DNA of 64,000 nucleotides from Mesorhizobium loti CJ3sym (lineage in GTDB: Bacteria; Pseudomonadota; Alphaproteobacteria; Rhizobiales; Rhizobiaceae), in the NCBI RefSeq assembly GCF_000472785.1, contig NZ_AXAL01000027.1, positions 42,517-106,516 of the forward strand, in the 5' to 3' direction. A program made the position numbers and the translations under genes. The stretch's first letter is position 1. Every line of letters starts with the position of its first letter. Shown here one piece after another: positions 25,369 through 33,464 of the stretch. The notes beneath the pieces were generated by a model. It was not told the origin of the DNA, made no database searches, and saw only the letters and a list, made by a program, of their open reading frames with translations.

Positions 25369-26829
25369 TCAGCGCCCGACCGGACTATGCGCGGCATTGG
25401 CGCCGATGGCCTCGGCCGGCAGGAGCGTTTCGAGCAATCTTGCGATTTCGCCAGCGACTGCCTGGGCATGGCGAGCGACCTCGGGCAGGCCCATGAGTTC
25501 GCCAAAGATCCCTCGCGCCAATGGGCCGGCGACGAAGAGGCTGGCGGCCGCCCGGCCATCCCGGCCGACAGCACGACTGTCGAGATTCGTCTCGATGCCT
25601 AGTCCGTATTGGTCGACCCTGATCAGCCCGGCCTCGGCCAGTGAGCGCAGCGCCGGATTGAGCTGAAGCGCCTGCCCATGGGCCGGTCCTGTCGTGTTGA
25701 TCACGGCATCGAAGCGGGCGGTCTCGATCCGCGTCTGGCCGCGCCGTTGAAGGCTGACCGCGAGGCTGTCGCCCTCATCGTTCGACGCGACAAGCCTGGC
25801 GGCGATGGTGTCGAACGTGCCGGCGCTCTGGCGGCGGTCGAGCACGGAAGCGATCTGCGGCGCGATCCGGAAGCGATGCACGTCCCAGAACACGCGAAGC
25901 TGACGAACCAGCCTTGCCCGCTCCGGCGGCGCAAGGGCGGCCCACAGCAGCGGACCCTGCAGGCGCAACTGATCGAAAACCGACTGCCAGTTGACGTTGG
26001 CCTCGCGAGCCGCCGTCAGTGTCGCGCGAATGTTCTTCAGCAGGCCGAGCGCTGATGTGGCCGGCGCCGAAGCAAAATCGCCGAAGGGCTCGCCTCTGAC
26101 ATCGGGATGGCCGCGCGAGCGCAGTCCGCGACGCGACAGCGCCAGGATGCGGCCGCGATGGCCGCGACGATCAAGCTCGGCGACCATGTCGGCCGAGGTC
26201 AGCCCGGACCCGACGATCAGCACCGAGGCTTGCGGTCCGATGCCGGCAAGTGCCGAAGCGGCGTAGGGATCGGCGATGAAGCCTGGCGCTTCCGCCAGTG
26301 ACTCCAGCGCATTGGGAATTCCAGGTTGAGGATGCGTCGCCGCCAGGATGACGATGTCGGCTGCGACAGGCCCGGCGGATGTCTGCACAATCCAACCAAG
26401 GCCATCACCGTCGCGCGTCACGCCTGTGGCAGCGCCTTCCACGTGACGAACCGCGCCTGAAGCAAGATAGGGAGCGAGGTGCTCGGCGACGTAGCGGCCG
26501 AAGACGCGCCGGCGCGGATAGATGTCGCCGTTTTGCCAGAGGGCGTCCGTGTCGCTCTCAATTTCTCCACTGGCAGCCAACCAGCGCGCAAAGTGCTGCG
26601 GGTCATCGGGCGCCATGCTCATCCTGATAGCCGGGACATTGACCCGGTGCGATGGCTCCTCGCTGGAATAGGCAAGGCCGCCGCCGAGCGCCGGGCGCAG
26701 CTCGATCACCGAAATCGACAGGCGCTCCGGCCGATGCGCCCGCGCCAGATGCCAGGCTACTGCAGCGCCGGTAAAGCCGCCGCCGATGATGGCGACGCGC
26801 AATCGGCGGGCCGGGGGCAGCGCGTTCAC
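25369..26829 (-). CDS. FAD/NAD(P)-binding protein (NAD_binding_9-type) coupled to ssuD
   Basis: 486 residues starting with GTG at 26829 (VNALPPARRLRVAIIGGGFT). The dinucleotide-binding motif is GGGFTGAAVAWHLARAH, and a second motif VLIVGSGLTSADMVAELDRR lies near residue 180. The family is used for oxidoreductases of uncertain substrate, often found near sulfur or siderophore genes. The start is fixed by the four-base overlap GTGA with the ssuD stop; the longer open frame that continues upstream is the shadow of ssuD. Tight coupling with ssuD suggests a supporting redox role in sulfonate use, but there is no direct evidence for the reaction. Confidence 0.8.
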   Translation of the reverse strand: MNALPPARRLRVAIIGGGFTGAAVAWHLARAHRPERLSISVIELRPALGGGLAYSSEEPSHRVNVPAIRMSMAPDDPQHFARWLAASGEIESDTDALWQNGDIYPRRRVFGRYVAEHLAPYLASGAVRHVEGAATGVTRDGDGLGWIVQTSAGPVAADIVILAATHPQPGIPNALESLAEAPGFIADPYAASALAGIGPQASVLIVGSGLTSADMVAELDRRGHRGRILALSRRGLRSRGHPDVRGEPFGDFASAPATSALGLLKNIRATLTAAREANVNWQSVFDQLRLQGPLLWAALAPPERARLVRQLRVFWDVHRFRIAPQIASVLDRRQSAGTFDTIAARLVASNDEGDSLAVSLQRRGQTRIETARFDAVINTTGPAHGQALQLNPALRSLAEAGLIRVDQYGLGIETNLDSRAVGRDGRAAASLFVAGPLARGIFGELMGLPEVARHAQAVAGEIARLLETLLPAEAIGANAAHSPVGR

Positions 26830-27998
26830 GAGGCGCTGGCGAGCGACTTCGGCCGGTGGTCGCCGGCGATGGTCTCGCCGAACGGTCCGGTGTTGACCGA
26901 CATGCTGGCCGCTTTGACCGGATGATCCGTCGGCAGTTTCGGCAGCACCAGTTCGCCGAAACGATAGGCTTCTTCGAGATGCGGATAGCCGGACAGGATG
27001 AAGGTGTCGATGCCGAGGTGCCGGTATTCGTCGATCCGCTCCGCGACCGTATCGGGATCGCCGACAAGCGCTGTGCCCGCACCGCCGCGCACCAGACCGA
27101 CGCCGGCCCACAGGTTGGGCGCGATTTCGAGCTTGTCGCGGCTGCCGCCATGCAGCGCGCTCATCCGCGCCTGGCCGACCGAATCCATGCGGGCGAAGAC
27201 TTTCTGGGCCGAGGCGATCGTTGCGTCGTCGAGCCGGCTGATCAGGCTCTCCGCCGCGGCCCAGGCCTGTTCGGTGGTTTCGCGCGCGATGACATGCAGG
27301 CGAATGCCGAAGGAAAGTTTTCGGCCGGCCTTCTCGGCCAGTTCGCGCACGGCGTCCAACTTGCGCTCGACATCGGCTGGAGGCTCGCCCCAGGTCAGGT
27401 ATTTGTCGATCTCCTGCGCCGCGACCACCGAGCCGGTATCCGACGAGCCGCCGAAATAGAGTGGCGGATAGGGCGTCTGCACCGGTGGAAACAACAGGCG
27501 GCCGTCCTCGATGTGGAAATGCTTGCCCTGGTGCTCGACCGTCTCGCCGCTCAGCACGCGCTTGTAGATCTGCAGGAATTCCTGCGTCACTTCGTAGCGC
27601 TCGGCATGCGAGAGGAAGATGCCGTCGCCCTTGTTCTCCAAGGGATCGCCGCCGGTGACGACATTGATCAACAGCCGGCCATTGGAGATGCGGTCGAGCG
27701 TGGCGGTCATCCGTGCGGCGAGTGTCGGCGACTGCAGGCCGGGCCGCACGGCGACGAGGAAGCGCAGCCGCTCGGTGAGCGGCGCCAGCGCCGAGGCGAT
27801 CACCCAGGAATCCTCGCAGGCGCGGCCGGTCGGCAGCAGCACCCCATAATAGCCCAGCGTGTCGGCGGCCTTCGCCACTTGCGTCAGATAGGGCAGGTCG
27901 ACGGCCCTGCCGCCTTCGGTCGTGCCGAGATAACGGCTGTCGCCATGCGTCGGCAGGAACCAGAGAACCTTGATGCGGTCGGGAACGTCCTTGGTCAT
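26826..27998 (-). CDS. ssuD: FMNH2-dependent alkanesulfonate monooxygenase
   Basis: 390 residues of the LLM fold, close to the 381 of the E. coli enzyme. Diagnostic segments include KVLWFLPTHGDSRYLGTTEG, VALRPGLQSP-like VAVRPGLQSPTLAARMTATL, RLLINVVTGGDPLENKGDGI and YPPLYFGGSSDTGSVVAAQE. It cleaves C1-C10 alkanesulfonates to the aldehyde and sulfite using reduced FMN from a partner reductase, probably the MsuE-like protein about 9 kb downstream on the same strand. The ATG at 27998 is chosen over a longer open frame because conserved sequence begins there. It is the first gene of the organosulfur block and is divergent from a GntR regulator. Confidence 0.88.
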   Translation of the reverse strand: MTKDVPDRIKVLWFLPTHGDSRYLGTTEGGRAVDLPYLTQVAKAADTLGYYGVLLPTGRACEDSWVIASALAPLTERLRFLVAVRPGLQSPTLAARMTATLDRISNGRLLINVVTGGDPLENKGDGIFLSHAERYEVTQEFLQIYKRVLSGETVEHQGKHFHIEDGRLLFPPVQTPYPPLYFGGSSDTGSVVAAQEIDKYLTWGEPPADVERKLDAVRELAEKAGRKLSFGIRLHVIARETTEQAWAAAESLISRLDDATIASAQKVFARMDSVGQARMSALHGGSRDKLEIAPNLWAGVGLVRGGAGTALVGDPDTVAERIDEYRHLGIDTFILSGYPHLEEAYRFGELVLPKLPTDHPVKAASMSVNTGPFGETIAGDHRPKSLASAS

Positions 27999-28121
27999 GG
28001 CTGGCCTCCCGCAATGCGGCGGCGGCCTGTTCCTGACGGGGTTGAAAGCGGGCGCAGAAGGGCGGGCATGGCGGAGTCCTGTCCGGGGAAAACCAGATCG
28101 CCAGCGCACTTTGCTTATTCT

Positions 28122-28145
28122 ATAAACTCTGTAGAGTTAGTTTAT
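28122..28145. promoter_or_regulatory. Nested palindrome, candidate operator for the divergent GntR/ssuD promoters
   Basis: AACTCT-GT-AGAGTT (28125-28138) is a 6-bp-arm palindrome. It overlaps a second inverted repeat, ATAAACT (28122-28128) with AGTTTAT (28139-28145). It lies 124 bases before ssuD and 200 bases before the GntR gene, a likely binding site for a dimeric regulator. Confidence 0.5.
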
Positions 28146-28302
28146 TCCAAATCCGCTGCCTAAATTGGAAAATCTCTCCGCAGGATGGCCGCAGCGGCCC
28201 CCACGTCACGTTCGGGGATGCCGAAGGTCCTCGGTCACGAGGCAGCCAGATCAAGTGGCTTTCACCTCGTTGAGCCGGCCTATCGAACACGCGGCATTCC
28301 AA

Positions 28303-28308
28303 TATAAT
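28303..28308 (+). promoter_or_regulatory. Possible -10 element of the GntR gene
   Basis: TATAAT at 28303-28308 lies 37 bases before the GntR ATG. No clear -35 hexamer is found 16-18 bases upstream, so this is only a tentative promoter call. Confidence 0.3.
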
Positions 28309-28344
28309 CTCATCACTTCTGGTGACCGAAGATGTGGATTTGCC

Positions 28345-29019
28345 ATGGACCTGGACCCTTCGACGCTCAATCGGACGTTTCCGTTGCGCGATCAGATCTA
28401 TCACCAGATCCGCAACCTGATCGTCGTCGGCCAAATGAAGCCGGGGGAAGTCATCAACGAGGTGGCCATCGCCGAAGCCCTCGGCGTCTCACGCACACCG
28501 GTGCGCGAAGCGGTCAAGCGCATCAGCGACGAGGGCCTGGTCAATATCCTGGCGCAGACCGGCACCTATGTCGCACCGATCAGCCGGGCCGATCTGGAAG
28601 AAGCCTATGTCATCCGCCGCGCCCTGGAGATGGAAAGCGCCAGGCGCGCGGCCGCCAAATTCACGCCGTCAGCCGGCGAACTTCTGGAGGCCAATATGGC
28701 GGCGCACCGGCTCGCCATATTGCGCGGCAGATATGCCACCGCGATCCAGCTCGACGACGTCTTCCACCGCACCATTGCCGAGATCTGCGGCCTGCCGAAA
28801 ATCTGGCGCGCCGTCGACATCTCCAAGGCGCAGATGGATCGGGGCCGCTACCTCGTCATCCCGAAGCCCGGCTATGGCGAACAGACGATCGAGCAGCACG
28901 AAGCCATTCTCGACGCGCTGAAACGTCACGACGCCGAGGGCGCCGCACAAGCGATGGAACACCATCTCGAAACGTCTTTACGCAACACGCTCGAGGTCGC
29001 TGCTGATCTACTCGGCTGA
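28345..29019 (+). CDS. GntR-family regulator, FCD subfamily
   Basis: 224 residues. The winged helix occupies about residues 10-75, with VINEVAIAEALGVSRTPVRE as the recognition region. The FCD ligand domain follows (AYVIRRALEMESARRAAAKF, later IEQHEAILDALKRHDAEGAA) and should bind a metal and an organic acid. It stands between the divergent ssuD block and the convergent sugar-acid cluster. Position makes the ssuD block the likeliest target, but a ligand of the FCD domain could equally be a sugar acid from the neighbouring locus. The ATG at 28345 is where homology starts. Confidence 0.87.
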   Translation: MDLDPSTLNRTFPLRDQIYHQIRNLIVVGQMKPGEVINEVAIAEALGVSRTPVREAVKRISDEGLVNILAQTGTYVAPISRADLEEAYVIRRALEMESARRAAAKFTPSAGELLEANMAAHRLAILRGRYATAIQLDDVFHRTIAEICGLPKIWRAVDISKAQMDRGRYLVIPKPGYGEQTIEQHEAILDALKRHDAEGAAQAMEHHLETSLRNTLEVAADLLG

Positions 29020-29048
29020 CAGCCGTGGGTGGGCAGACAACCTGTTGG

Positions 29049-29963
29049 TCAGGAGCTGCCGTGGGGCAATCGGCCCAGGTGAGCAGCAAATCGCGCCACC
29101 ATCGCAAGTCCAATCTCATTGGGCCGCATCGCCGGCGCCCGATCCTGTATGGCGATGCCGGCGCGAGCGCCAAACAGCCGCTTGCCGTAGCAGATCAGGT
29201 TCTCGATACCTTGCATGACGAAGACCGCCGCCGGCAGCATTTTGGCATACTCGGCCTCGGCCGTTGTTTCGTCTCCGGATCGGAACGCCTCGAAGACACG
29301 AACGGCATGGTCGATGCAATCCGGTGCCAGGATCATGCCACGGCAGCCGATGCGGAAATTGTCGATCAGTTCGAGCCCGCCGCGCCCGTTGAAGACAGGA
29401 ATCCGGCCTTCCGTGCGCTCGATCAGGCCGGCAATGTCGGTGACCGGGCCCTCGCCCTTGATCAGCCTGATGTTGGGGTGCTGCGTGACGAGGTCGCGGA
29501 TTTCGTCGGAAGTCAGGCCACGGCCGAAAAAGACCGGCGCATTCTGGATCGCCACCGGCAGGCCGGTCGCTTCGGCGACACGGCCGAAGAAGCGGATGTA
29601 TTCCGGCGCGCCGTAGGACCCGGCCGGCGGCGGCTGCAGGATCACCCAGTCGGCGCCAACGCTTTCGGCGTGACGCACCTGCGCGACCTGTTCGGCCACC
29701 GATGCGCCAAAGATGGTGAAGGCGAGCGGCACCTTGCCGGCGGTGTCCTCAGCCGTCCAGTCCATGATCGTCCGGCGCTCGGCCTCGGTCAGCTTGGCGA
29801 CTTCCGTGGCGAGACCGAGGGCCGCCATACCGTGCACGCCGGTCGCCAGGCAGATTTCGACCTGCCTGCGCATCGCCACGCGGTCCAGCCGCTCGTTCTC
29901 GTCGAACAGGGCATAGAGAATGGCGTGGATGCCATGGAAATCATCGGGCTGGAAATTCGGCAT
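29049..29963 (-). CDS. DapA-family aldolase/dehydratase, probable 2-keto-3-deoxy sugar acid dehydratase
   Basis: 304 residues of the dihydrodipicolinate synthase/N-acetylneuraminate lyase (TIM barrel) family. The Schiff-base lysine is in IRLIKGEGPV near residue 165, and the phosphate/carboxylate loop GMAALGLATEVAKLT is near 45-60. The usual Tyr of lysine-biosynthetic DapA (in YNVP) is replaced by an IQNAP segment, so this is not dapA. Its place directly after the IlvD/Edd dehydratase gene (11-base gap) points to 2-keto-3-deoxy-arabinonate dehydratase, which makes 2-oxoglutarate semialdehyde. A retro-aldol reaction is the alternative. Confidence 0.82.
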   Translation of the reverse strand: MPNFQPDDFHGIHAILYALFDENERLDRVAMRRQVEICLATGVHGMAALGLATEVAKLTEAERRTIMDWTAEDTAGKVPLAFTIFGASVAEQVAQVRHAESVGADWVILQPPPAGSYGAPEYIRFFGRVAEATGLPVAIQNAPVFFGRGLTSDEIRDLVTQHPNIRLIKGEGPVTDIAGLIERTEGRIPVFNGRGGLELIDNFRIGCRGMILAPDCIDHAVRVFEAFRSGDETTAEAEYAKMLPAAVFVMQGIENLICYGKRLFGARAGIAIQDRAPAMRPNEIGLAMVARFAAHLGRLPHGSS

Positions 29964-29974
29964 CGTGGTCAGCC

Positions 29975-31687
29975 TCAGTGGCTTTCGGGCGGAATGGCGT
30001 GGCCACGGCTGCCGACGAGGAAGTCGAGATCGGCGCCGCGATCCGCCTGCAAGACATGCTCGGTGTAAAGGCCCTGGTAGCCGCCACGCATCGCCGGCTC
30101 CGGCGGCGTCCAGTGTGTCCGCCGCTCCGCCAGTTCCTCCTCGGAGACCTCGAGATGCAACCTCCGCGCCTCCACATCGAGTTCGATGATGTCGCCGCTG
30201 TGGACCAGCGCCAGCGGTCCGCCGATGGCGGCTTCGGGTGCGGCATGCAGCACGACCGTGCCGAAGGCGGTGCCGGACATGCGGGCGTCGGAGATGCGGA
30301 TCATATCGCACACGCCCTGCTTCAGCAGCTTCTGCGGCAGTGCCATGTTGCCGACCTCGGCCATGCCGGGATAGCCTTTCGGGCCGCAATTCCTGAGCAC
30401 CATGATCGAGCTCCCGTCGATGTCGAGGGCGGGATCGTCGATGCGGGCCTTGTAGTCGTCGATGTCCTCGAAGACCACGGCGCGGCCCCGATGCTTCATC
30501 AGGGCCGGCGTGGCGGCGGACGGTTTGATGATGGCGCCATCAGGCGCCAGATTGCCGCGCAGCACCGCGATGCCGCCGTGCGGCGTCAGCGCCTTGTCGC
30601 GCGGGCGGATCACCTCCGGATTGTAGTTCTGGGCGTCCGCGATGTTGTCGCGCAGGGTCCTGCCGGTCACCGTCAGCGCATCGAGATCGAGCATGTCGGC
30701 GATCTCTTTCATGACAGCCGGAATGCCGCCGGCGTAGCAGAAATCCTCCATCAGGAAGCGGCCCGACGGCATCAGGTCGAGGATGGTCGGTACGTCGCGG
30801 CCAAGGGCATCCCAATCGTCCAGCGTCAAATCCGTGCCGACGCGGCCGGCAATCGCCAAGAGATGCACCACCGCATTGGTCGAGCCGCCAATCGCGCCAT
30901 TGACGCGGATGGCGTTGGCGAAGGCCGCCTTCGTCAGGATCGCCGACGGCCGCAAATCCTCATTGACCATCTCGACGATGCGCCGCCCGGTCATGCGGGC
31001 GATGCGGCTGCGGCGCGCGTCGACGGCGGGATAGGCGGCGTTGCCTGGCAACGCCAGGCCGAGCGCCTCGACCATCGAGGCCATGGTCGAGGCCGTGCCC
31101 ATGGTCATGCAATGGCCGGGCGAGCGCGACATGGCGCTTTCGGCATTGGCGAAATCCTGTTCGCTCATCACACCGGCGCGCACATCCTCGGAGAATTTCC
31201 ACACATCGGTACCCGAGCCGATCTCGCGGCCCTGGAAGCGGCCGTTGAGCATCGGTCCACCGGAGATGACGATCGCCGGCAGGTCGCAGGAGGCCGCACC
31301 CATGACCAGCGACGGCGTGGTCTTGTCGCAGCCGGCCATCAGCACGACACCGTCCATTGGATTGCCGCGTATCGCCTCCTCGACATCCATCGAGGCGAGA
31401 TTGCGAAACAGCATTGCCGTCGGCCGCAGATTGGATTCGCCGCAGGAGAAGACCGGGAATTCCAGCGGCAGTCCGCCGGCTTCCAGCACACCGGCCTTGA
31501 TGTGCTCGATCAGACCGCGAAAATGCACATGGCACGGCGTGAACTCGGAGAAAGTGTTGCAGATGCCGATCACCGGGCGGCCATCGAAGGCATCATCGGG
31601 CATGCCGTTGTTCTTCATCCAGCTGCGGTGGATGAAGGCGTCCTTGCCTTGGCCGCCGAACCAGTGCTGCGATCGTCTCTTGGTCAT
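29975..31687 (-). CDS. IlvD/Edd-family sugar acid dehydratase, L-arabinonate dehydratase-like
   Basis: 570 residues, the usual length for sugar acid dehydratases of the IlvD/Edd family. Iron-sulfur ligands are visible in TFSEFTPCHVHF, LMAGCDKTTPS and SRSPGHCMTMGTASTMASM. The substrate loop GGSTNAVVHLLAIAGRVG is conserved, as is the C-terminal MRISD-like segment MIRISDARMSGTAFG. It would dehydrate an aldonic acid (arabinonate or galactonate) to the 2-keto-3-deoxy acid used by the neighbouring DapA-family enzyme. The ATG at 31687 starts the conserved MTKRRSQHWF. Its 15-base distance to the SDR gene indicates one transcript. Confidence 0.88.
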   Translation of the reverse strand: MTKRRSQHWFGGQGKDAFIHRSWMKNNGMPDDAFDGRPVIGICNTFSEFTPCHVHFRGLIEHIKAGVLEAGGLPLEFPVFSCGESNLRPTAMLFRNLASMDVEEAIRGNPMDGVVLMAGCDKTTPSLVMGAASCDLPAIVISGGPMLNGRFQGREIGSGTDVWKFSEDVRAGVMSEQDFANAESAMSRSPGHCMTMGTASTMASMVEALGLALPGNAAYPAVDARRSRIARMTGRRIVEMVNEDLRPSAILTKAAFANAIRVNGAIGGSTNAVVHLLAIAGRVGTDLTLDDWDALGRDVPTILDLMPSGRFLMEDFCYAGGIPAVMKEIADMLDLDALTVTGRTLRDNIADAQNYNPEVIRPRDKALTPHGGIAVLRGNLAPDGAIIKPSAATPALMKHRGRAVVFEDIDDYKARIDDPALDIDGSSIMVLRNCGPKGYPGMAEVGNMALPQKLLKQGVCDMIRISDARMSGTAFGTVVLHAAPEAAIGGPLALVHSGDIIELDVEARRLHLEVSEEELAERRTHWTPPEPAMRGGYQGLYTEHVLQADRGADLDFLVGSRGHAIPPESH

Positions 31688-31701
31688 GGTTTTCTCAGCG
31701 C

Positions 31702-32487
31702 TCAGGCGGGATGTTGAAGCTGGCTGAGCCCGCCATCGACGACGAGCGTGGCTGCGTTCATGAACGGGCACTCGTCGGAAATCATGAACACCGCGGCAAG
31801 CGCGATCTCGCCGGCCGTGGCGATGCGGCCACCCGGATGCAGCGCCATGGTGTTGGCGCGCGCCGCCGCCGGATCAGGAAAACTGTTCCAGTAGTCGATC
31901 GCCTTCTGCGTCTCGACATAGCCAGGCGCCAGCGCATTCACGCGCACGCCCTGCCCCGCATATTCAAGCGCCAGCGATTTGGTCAGCCCAAGCAGCGCGT
32001 GCTTGGCGACGGGATAGGGGAAGGTGTGCGGGATGATGGTGAAGCTGTGCGTGGAAGCGATGTTGAGGATGGCGCCGCCGCTTGCGATCATGCCCGGCAG
32101 CACCGCCTTGCTGCAATTCCAGGCGCCCTTGACGTTGACGTCGAAATTGCGGTTCCACTCCTCCTCGGTCGCCTCGAGCGGCGTCGAGAACACGTTCATG
32201 CCGGCATTGTTGATCAACGCATTGATCGGGCCGATTTCAGCAGCAGCCCGCAGAACGGTAGCGGTGATCGCCGCGCCGTCGCTGATGTCGGCTGTCGCAT
32301 GCCCGATAGACCCACGCTGTGCGGCGAGGCCGGCGACGGTCTTGTCCAACAACGCGCCGTCGCGGTCGACAAGGAACAGTTTCGCCCCCTCGGCCAGACA
32401 GGCCTCGGCGATGGCCAGCCCGATGCCTTGCGCGGCACCGGTCAGGAAGATGCGTTTGCCGGACAGGCGTTCAGCCAAATCAGTCAC
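31702..32487 (-). CDS. Short-chain dehydrogenase, candidate sugar 1-dehydrogenase
   Basis: 261 residues with a classical SDR pattern: cofactor motif TGAAQGIGLAIAEA near residue 17, NNAGMN near 90, the catalytic Ser in IASTHSF (near 140), and Tyr-x3-Lys in PYPVAKH near 155. The C-terminus closes with VVDGGLSQL. In a cluster with an arabinose-type transporter and an aldonate dehydratase it is a good candidate for the first step, oxidising arabinose or galactose to the lactone. It is 15 bases from both neighbours on the same strand. Exact sugar and cofactor are not shown by the sequence. Confidence 0.85.
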   Translation of the reverse strand: MTDLAERLSGKRIFLTGAAQGIGLAIAEACLAEGAKLFLVDRDGALLDKTVAGLAAQRGSIGHATADISDGAAITATVLRAAAEIGPINALINNAGMNVFSTPLEATEEEWNRNFDVNVKGAWNCSKAVLPGMIASGGAILNIASTHSFTIIPHTFPYPVAKHALLGLTKSLALEYAGQGVRVNALAPGYVETQKAIDYWNSFPDPAAARANTMALHPGGRIATAGEIALAAVFMISDECPFMNAATLVVDGGLSQLQHPA

Positions 32488-32502
32488 TCCAGTCGAAGAC
32501 GG

Positions 32503-33453
32503 TCAGCGTCGGCCCAAAGCCGAAGAACGCAGATTGTCGAGCAACACCGCCAGGAGCAAAATAACTCCGCGCACGATGTACTGGTAGAAGGCCGGGATGT
32601 TAAGCAGGTTCATGGCGTTTTCGGCAATGCCCATGATCAGCACGCCGACGATGACGCCCGACATGGTGGCGCGGCCGCCGGCGAGCGAGACGCCGCCGAG
32701 CACGCAGGCCGAGATGACCGAGAGCTCGAGCCCGACGGCGGCATTAGGCTGGCCCGACGTGATGCGCGAGGCCAGCAGGATGCCGGCGATGCCGCAGACG
32801 ACGCCCTGCAACGCGAAGATCCAGATGCGCGTCCGGTCGACATTGACGCCGGCCAGCCGCGAGGCCTCCGGATTGCCGCCGATGGCCAGCGTGTTCTTGC
32901 CGAAGACGGTGCGGTTCAAGATGAAGCCGAAGACGCAGAACAGCACGGCCAAAACCCAGACCGGCGTCGGGATGCCGAGCAATTTCGACAGCGCCAGCTG
33001 ATAAAAATCCGGGCTGTTGATGCCAACCGCGCGGCCATCGGAGGCGATCAGCGCGAGGCCGCGCACGATCTGCATGGTGGCGAGCGTGGTGATCAGCGCA
33101 TTGATGCGGAATTTGGCGATGACGACGCCGTTGATGAAGCCGACGAACCCGCCGCAAGCGATCGCCGCCAGGAGGCCGAGCAGGATCGATCCGGTGTAGT
33201 TCGACGCCATCACCGCGACCATACCGGCGAAGGCGACGATCGAGCCAACCGACAGGTCGAAGTCGCGCGCGGCGAGACAGAACATCATGGTACAGGCGAC
33301 GATGCCGACGGTGACCACCGATTGCAGCAGGCCAAGCATGTTGCGATCAGTTAGGAAGTTCGGCACCAGCAGCGACACCAGAGCGAAGGCGACGATGAAG
33401 ATTACGACGAGGCCCTGTTCGCCGAGTAGGATCTTCTTCAACTGATCGGTCAT
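32503..33453 (-). CDS. araH: Arabinose-type ABC transporter permease (AraH-like)
   Basis: 316 residues with about eight hydrophobic segments, including LVVIFIVAFALVSLLVPNFL at the start. The motif ARDFDLSVGSIVAFAGMVAV and the block LAGVNVDRTRIWIFALQGVV are typical of carbohydrate-uptake-transporter-2 permeases such as AraH and RbsC. It forms the channel for the AraF and AraG proteins encoded just upstream. The gap to araG is only 11 bases. Arabinose (or galactose) as substrate is inferred from the adjoining sugar-acid genes. Confidence 0.88.
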   Translation of the reverse strand: MTDQLKKILLGEQGLVVIFIVAFALVSLLVPNFLTDRNMLGLLQSVVTVGIVACTMMFCLAARDFDLSVGSIVAFAGMVAVMASNYTGSILLGLLAAIACGGFVGFINGVVIAKFRINALITTLATMQIVRGLALIASDGRAVGINSPDFYQLALSKLLGIPTPVWVLAVLFCVFGFILNRTVFGKNTLAIGGNPEASRLAGVNVDRTRIWIFALQGVVCGIAGILLASRITSGQPNAAVGLELSVISACVLGGVSLAGGRATMSGVIVGVLIMGIAENAMNLLNIPAFYQYIVRGVILLLAVLLDNLRSSALGRR

Positions 33454-33464
33454 GGCAAATATCC

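Larger units (their letters stand above)
27999..28344. other. 346-base divergent intergenic region between ssuD and the GntR gene
   Basis: No gene is supported here. It holds a nested palindrome at 28122-28145 and a TATAAT-like element at 28303 facing the GntR gene. The part from 28110 to 28165 is clearly more AT-rich than the flanking genes, as expected for a promoter. Confidence 0.6.

Noticed and set aside
26830..28014. 881-residue open frame joining the FAD protein with upstream sequence
   Set aside because: The extra 5' part is the shadow of ssuD; the true start is the GTG in the GTGA overlap.
26856..28163. 435-codon + strand frame opposite ssuD
   Set aside because: Antisense to a strongly conserved luciferase-fold enzyme, with no domain of its own.
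29978..33354. Two long + strand open frames (579 and 547 codons) opposite the dehydratase, SDR and araH genes
   Set aside because: They cross the boundaries of several real genes, are rich in Arg, His and Asp as antisense frames are, and lack recognisable domains.
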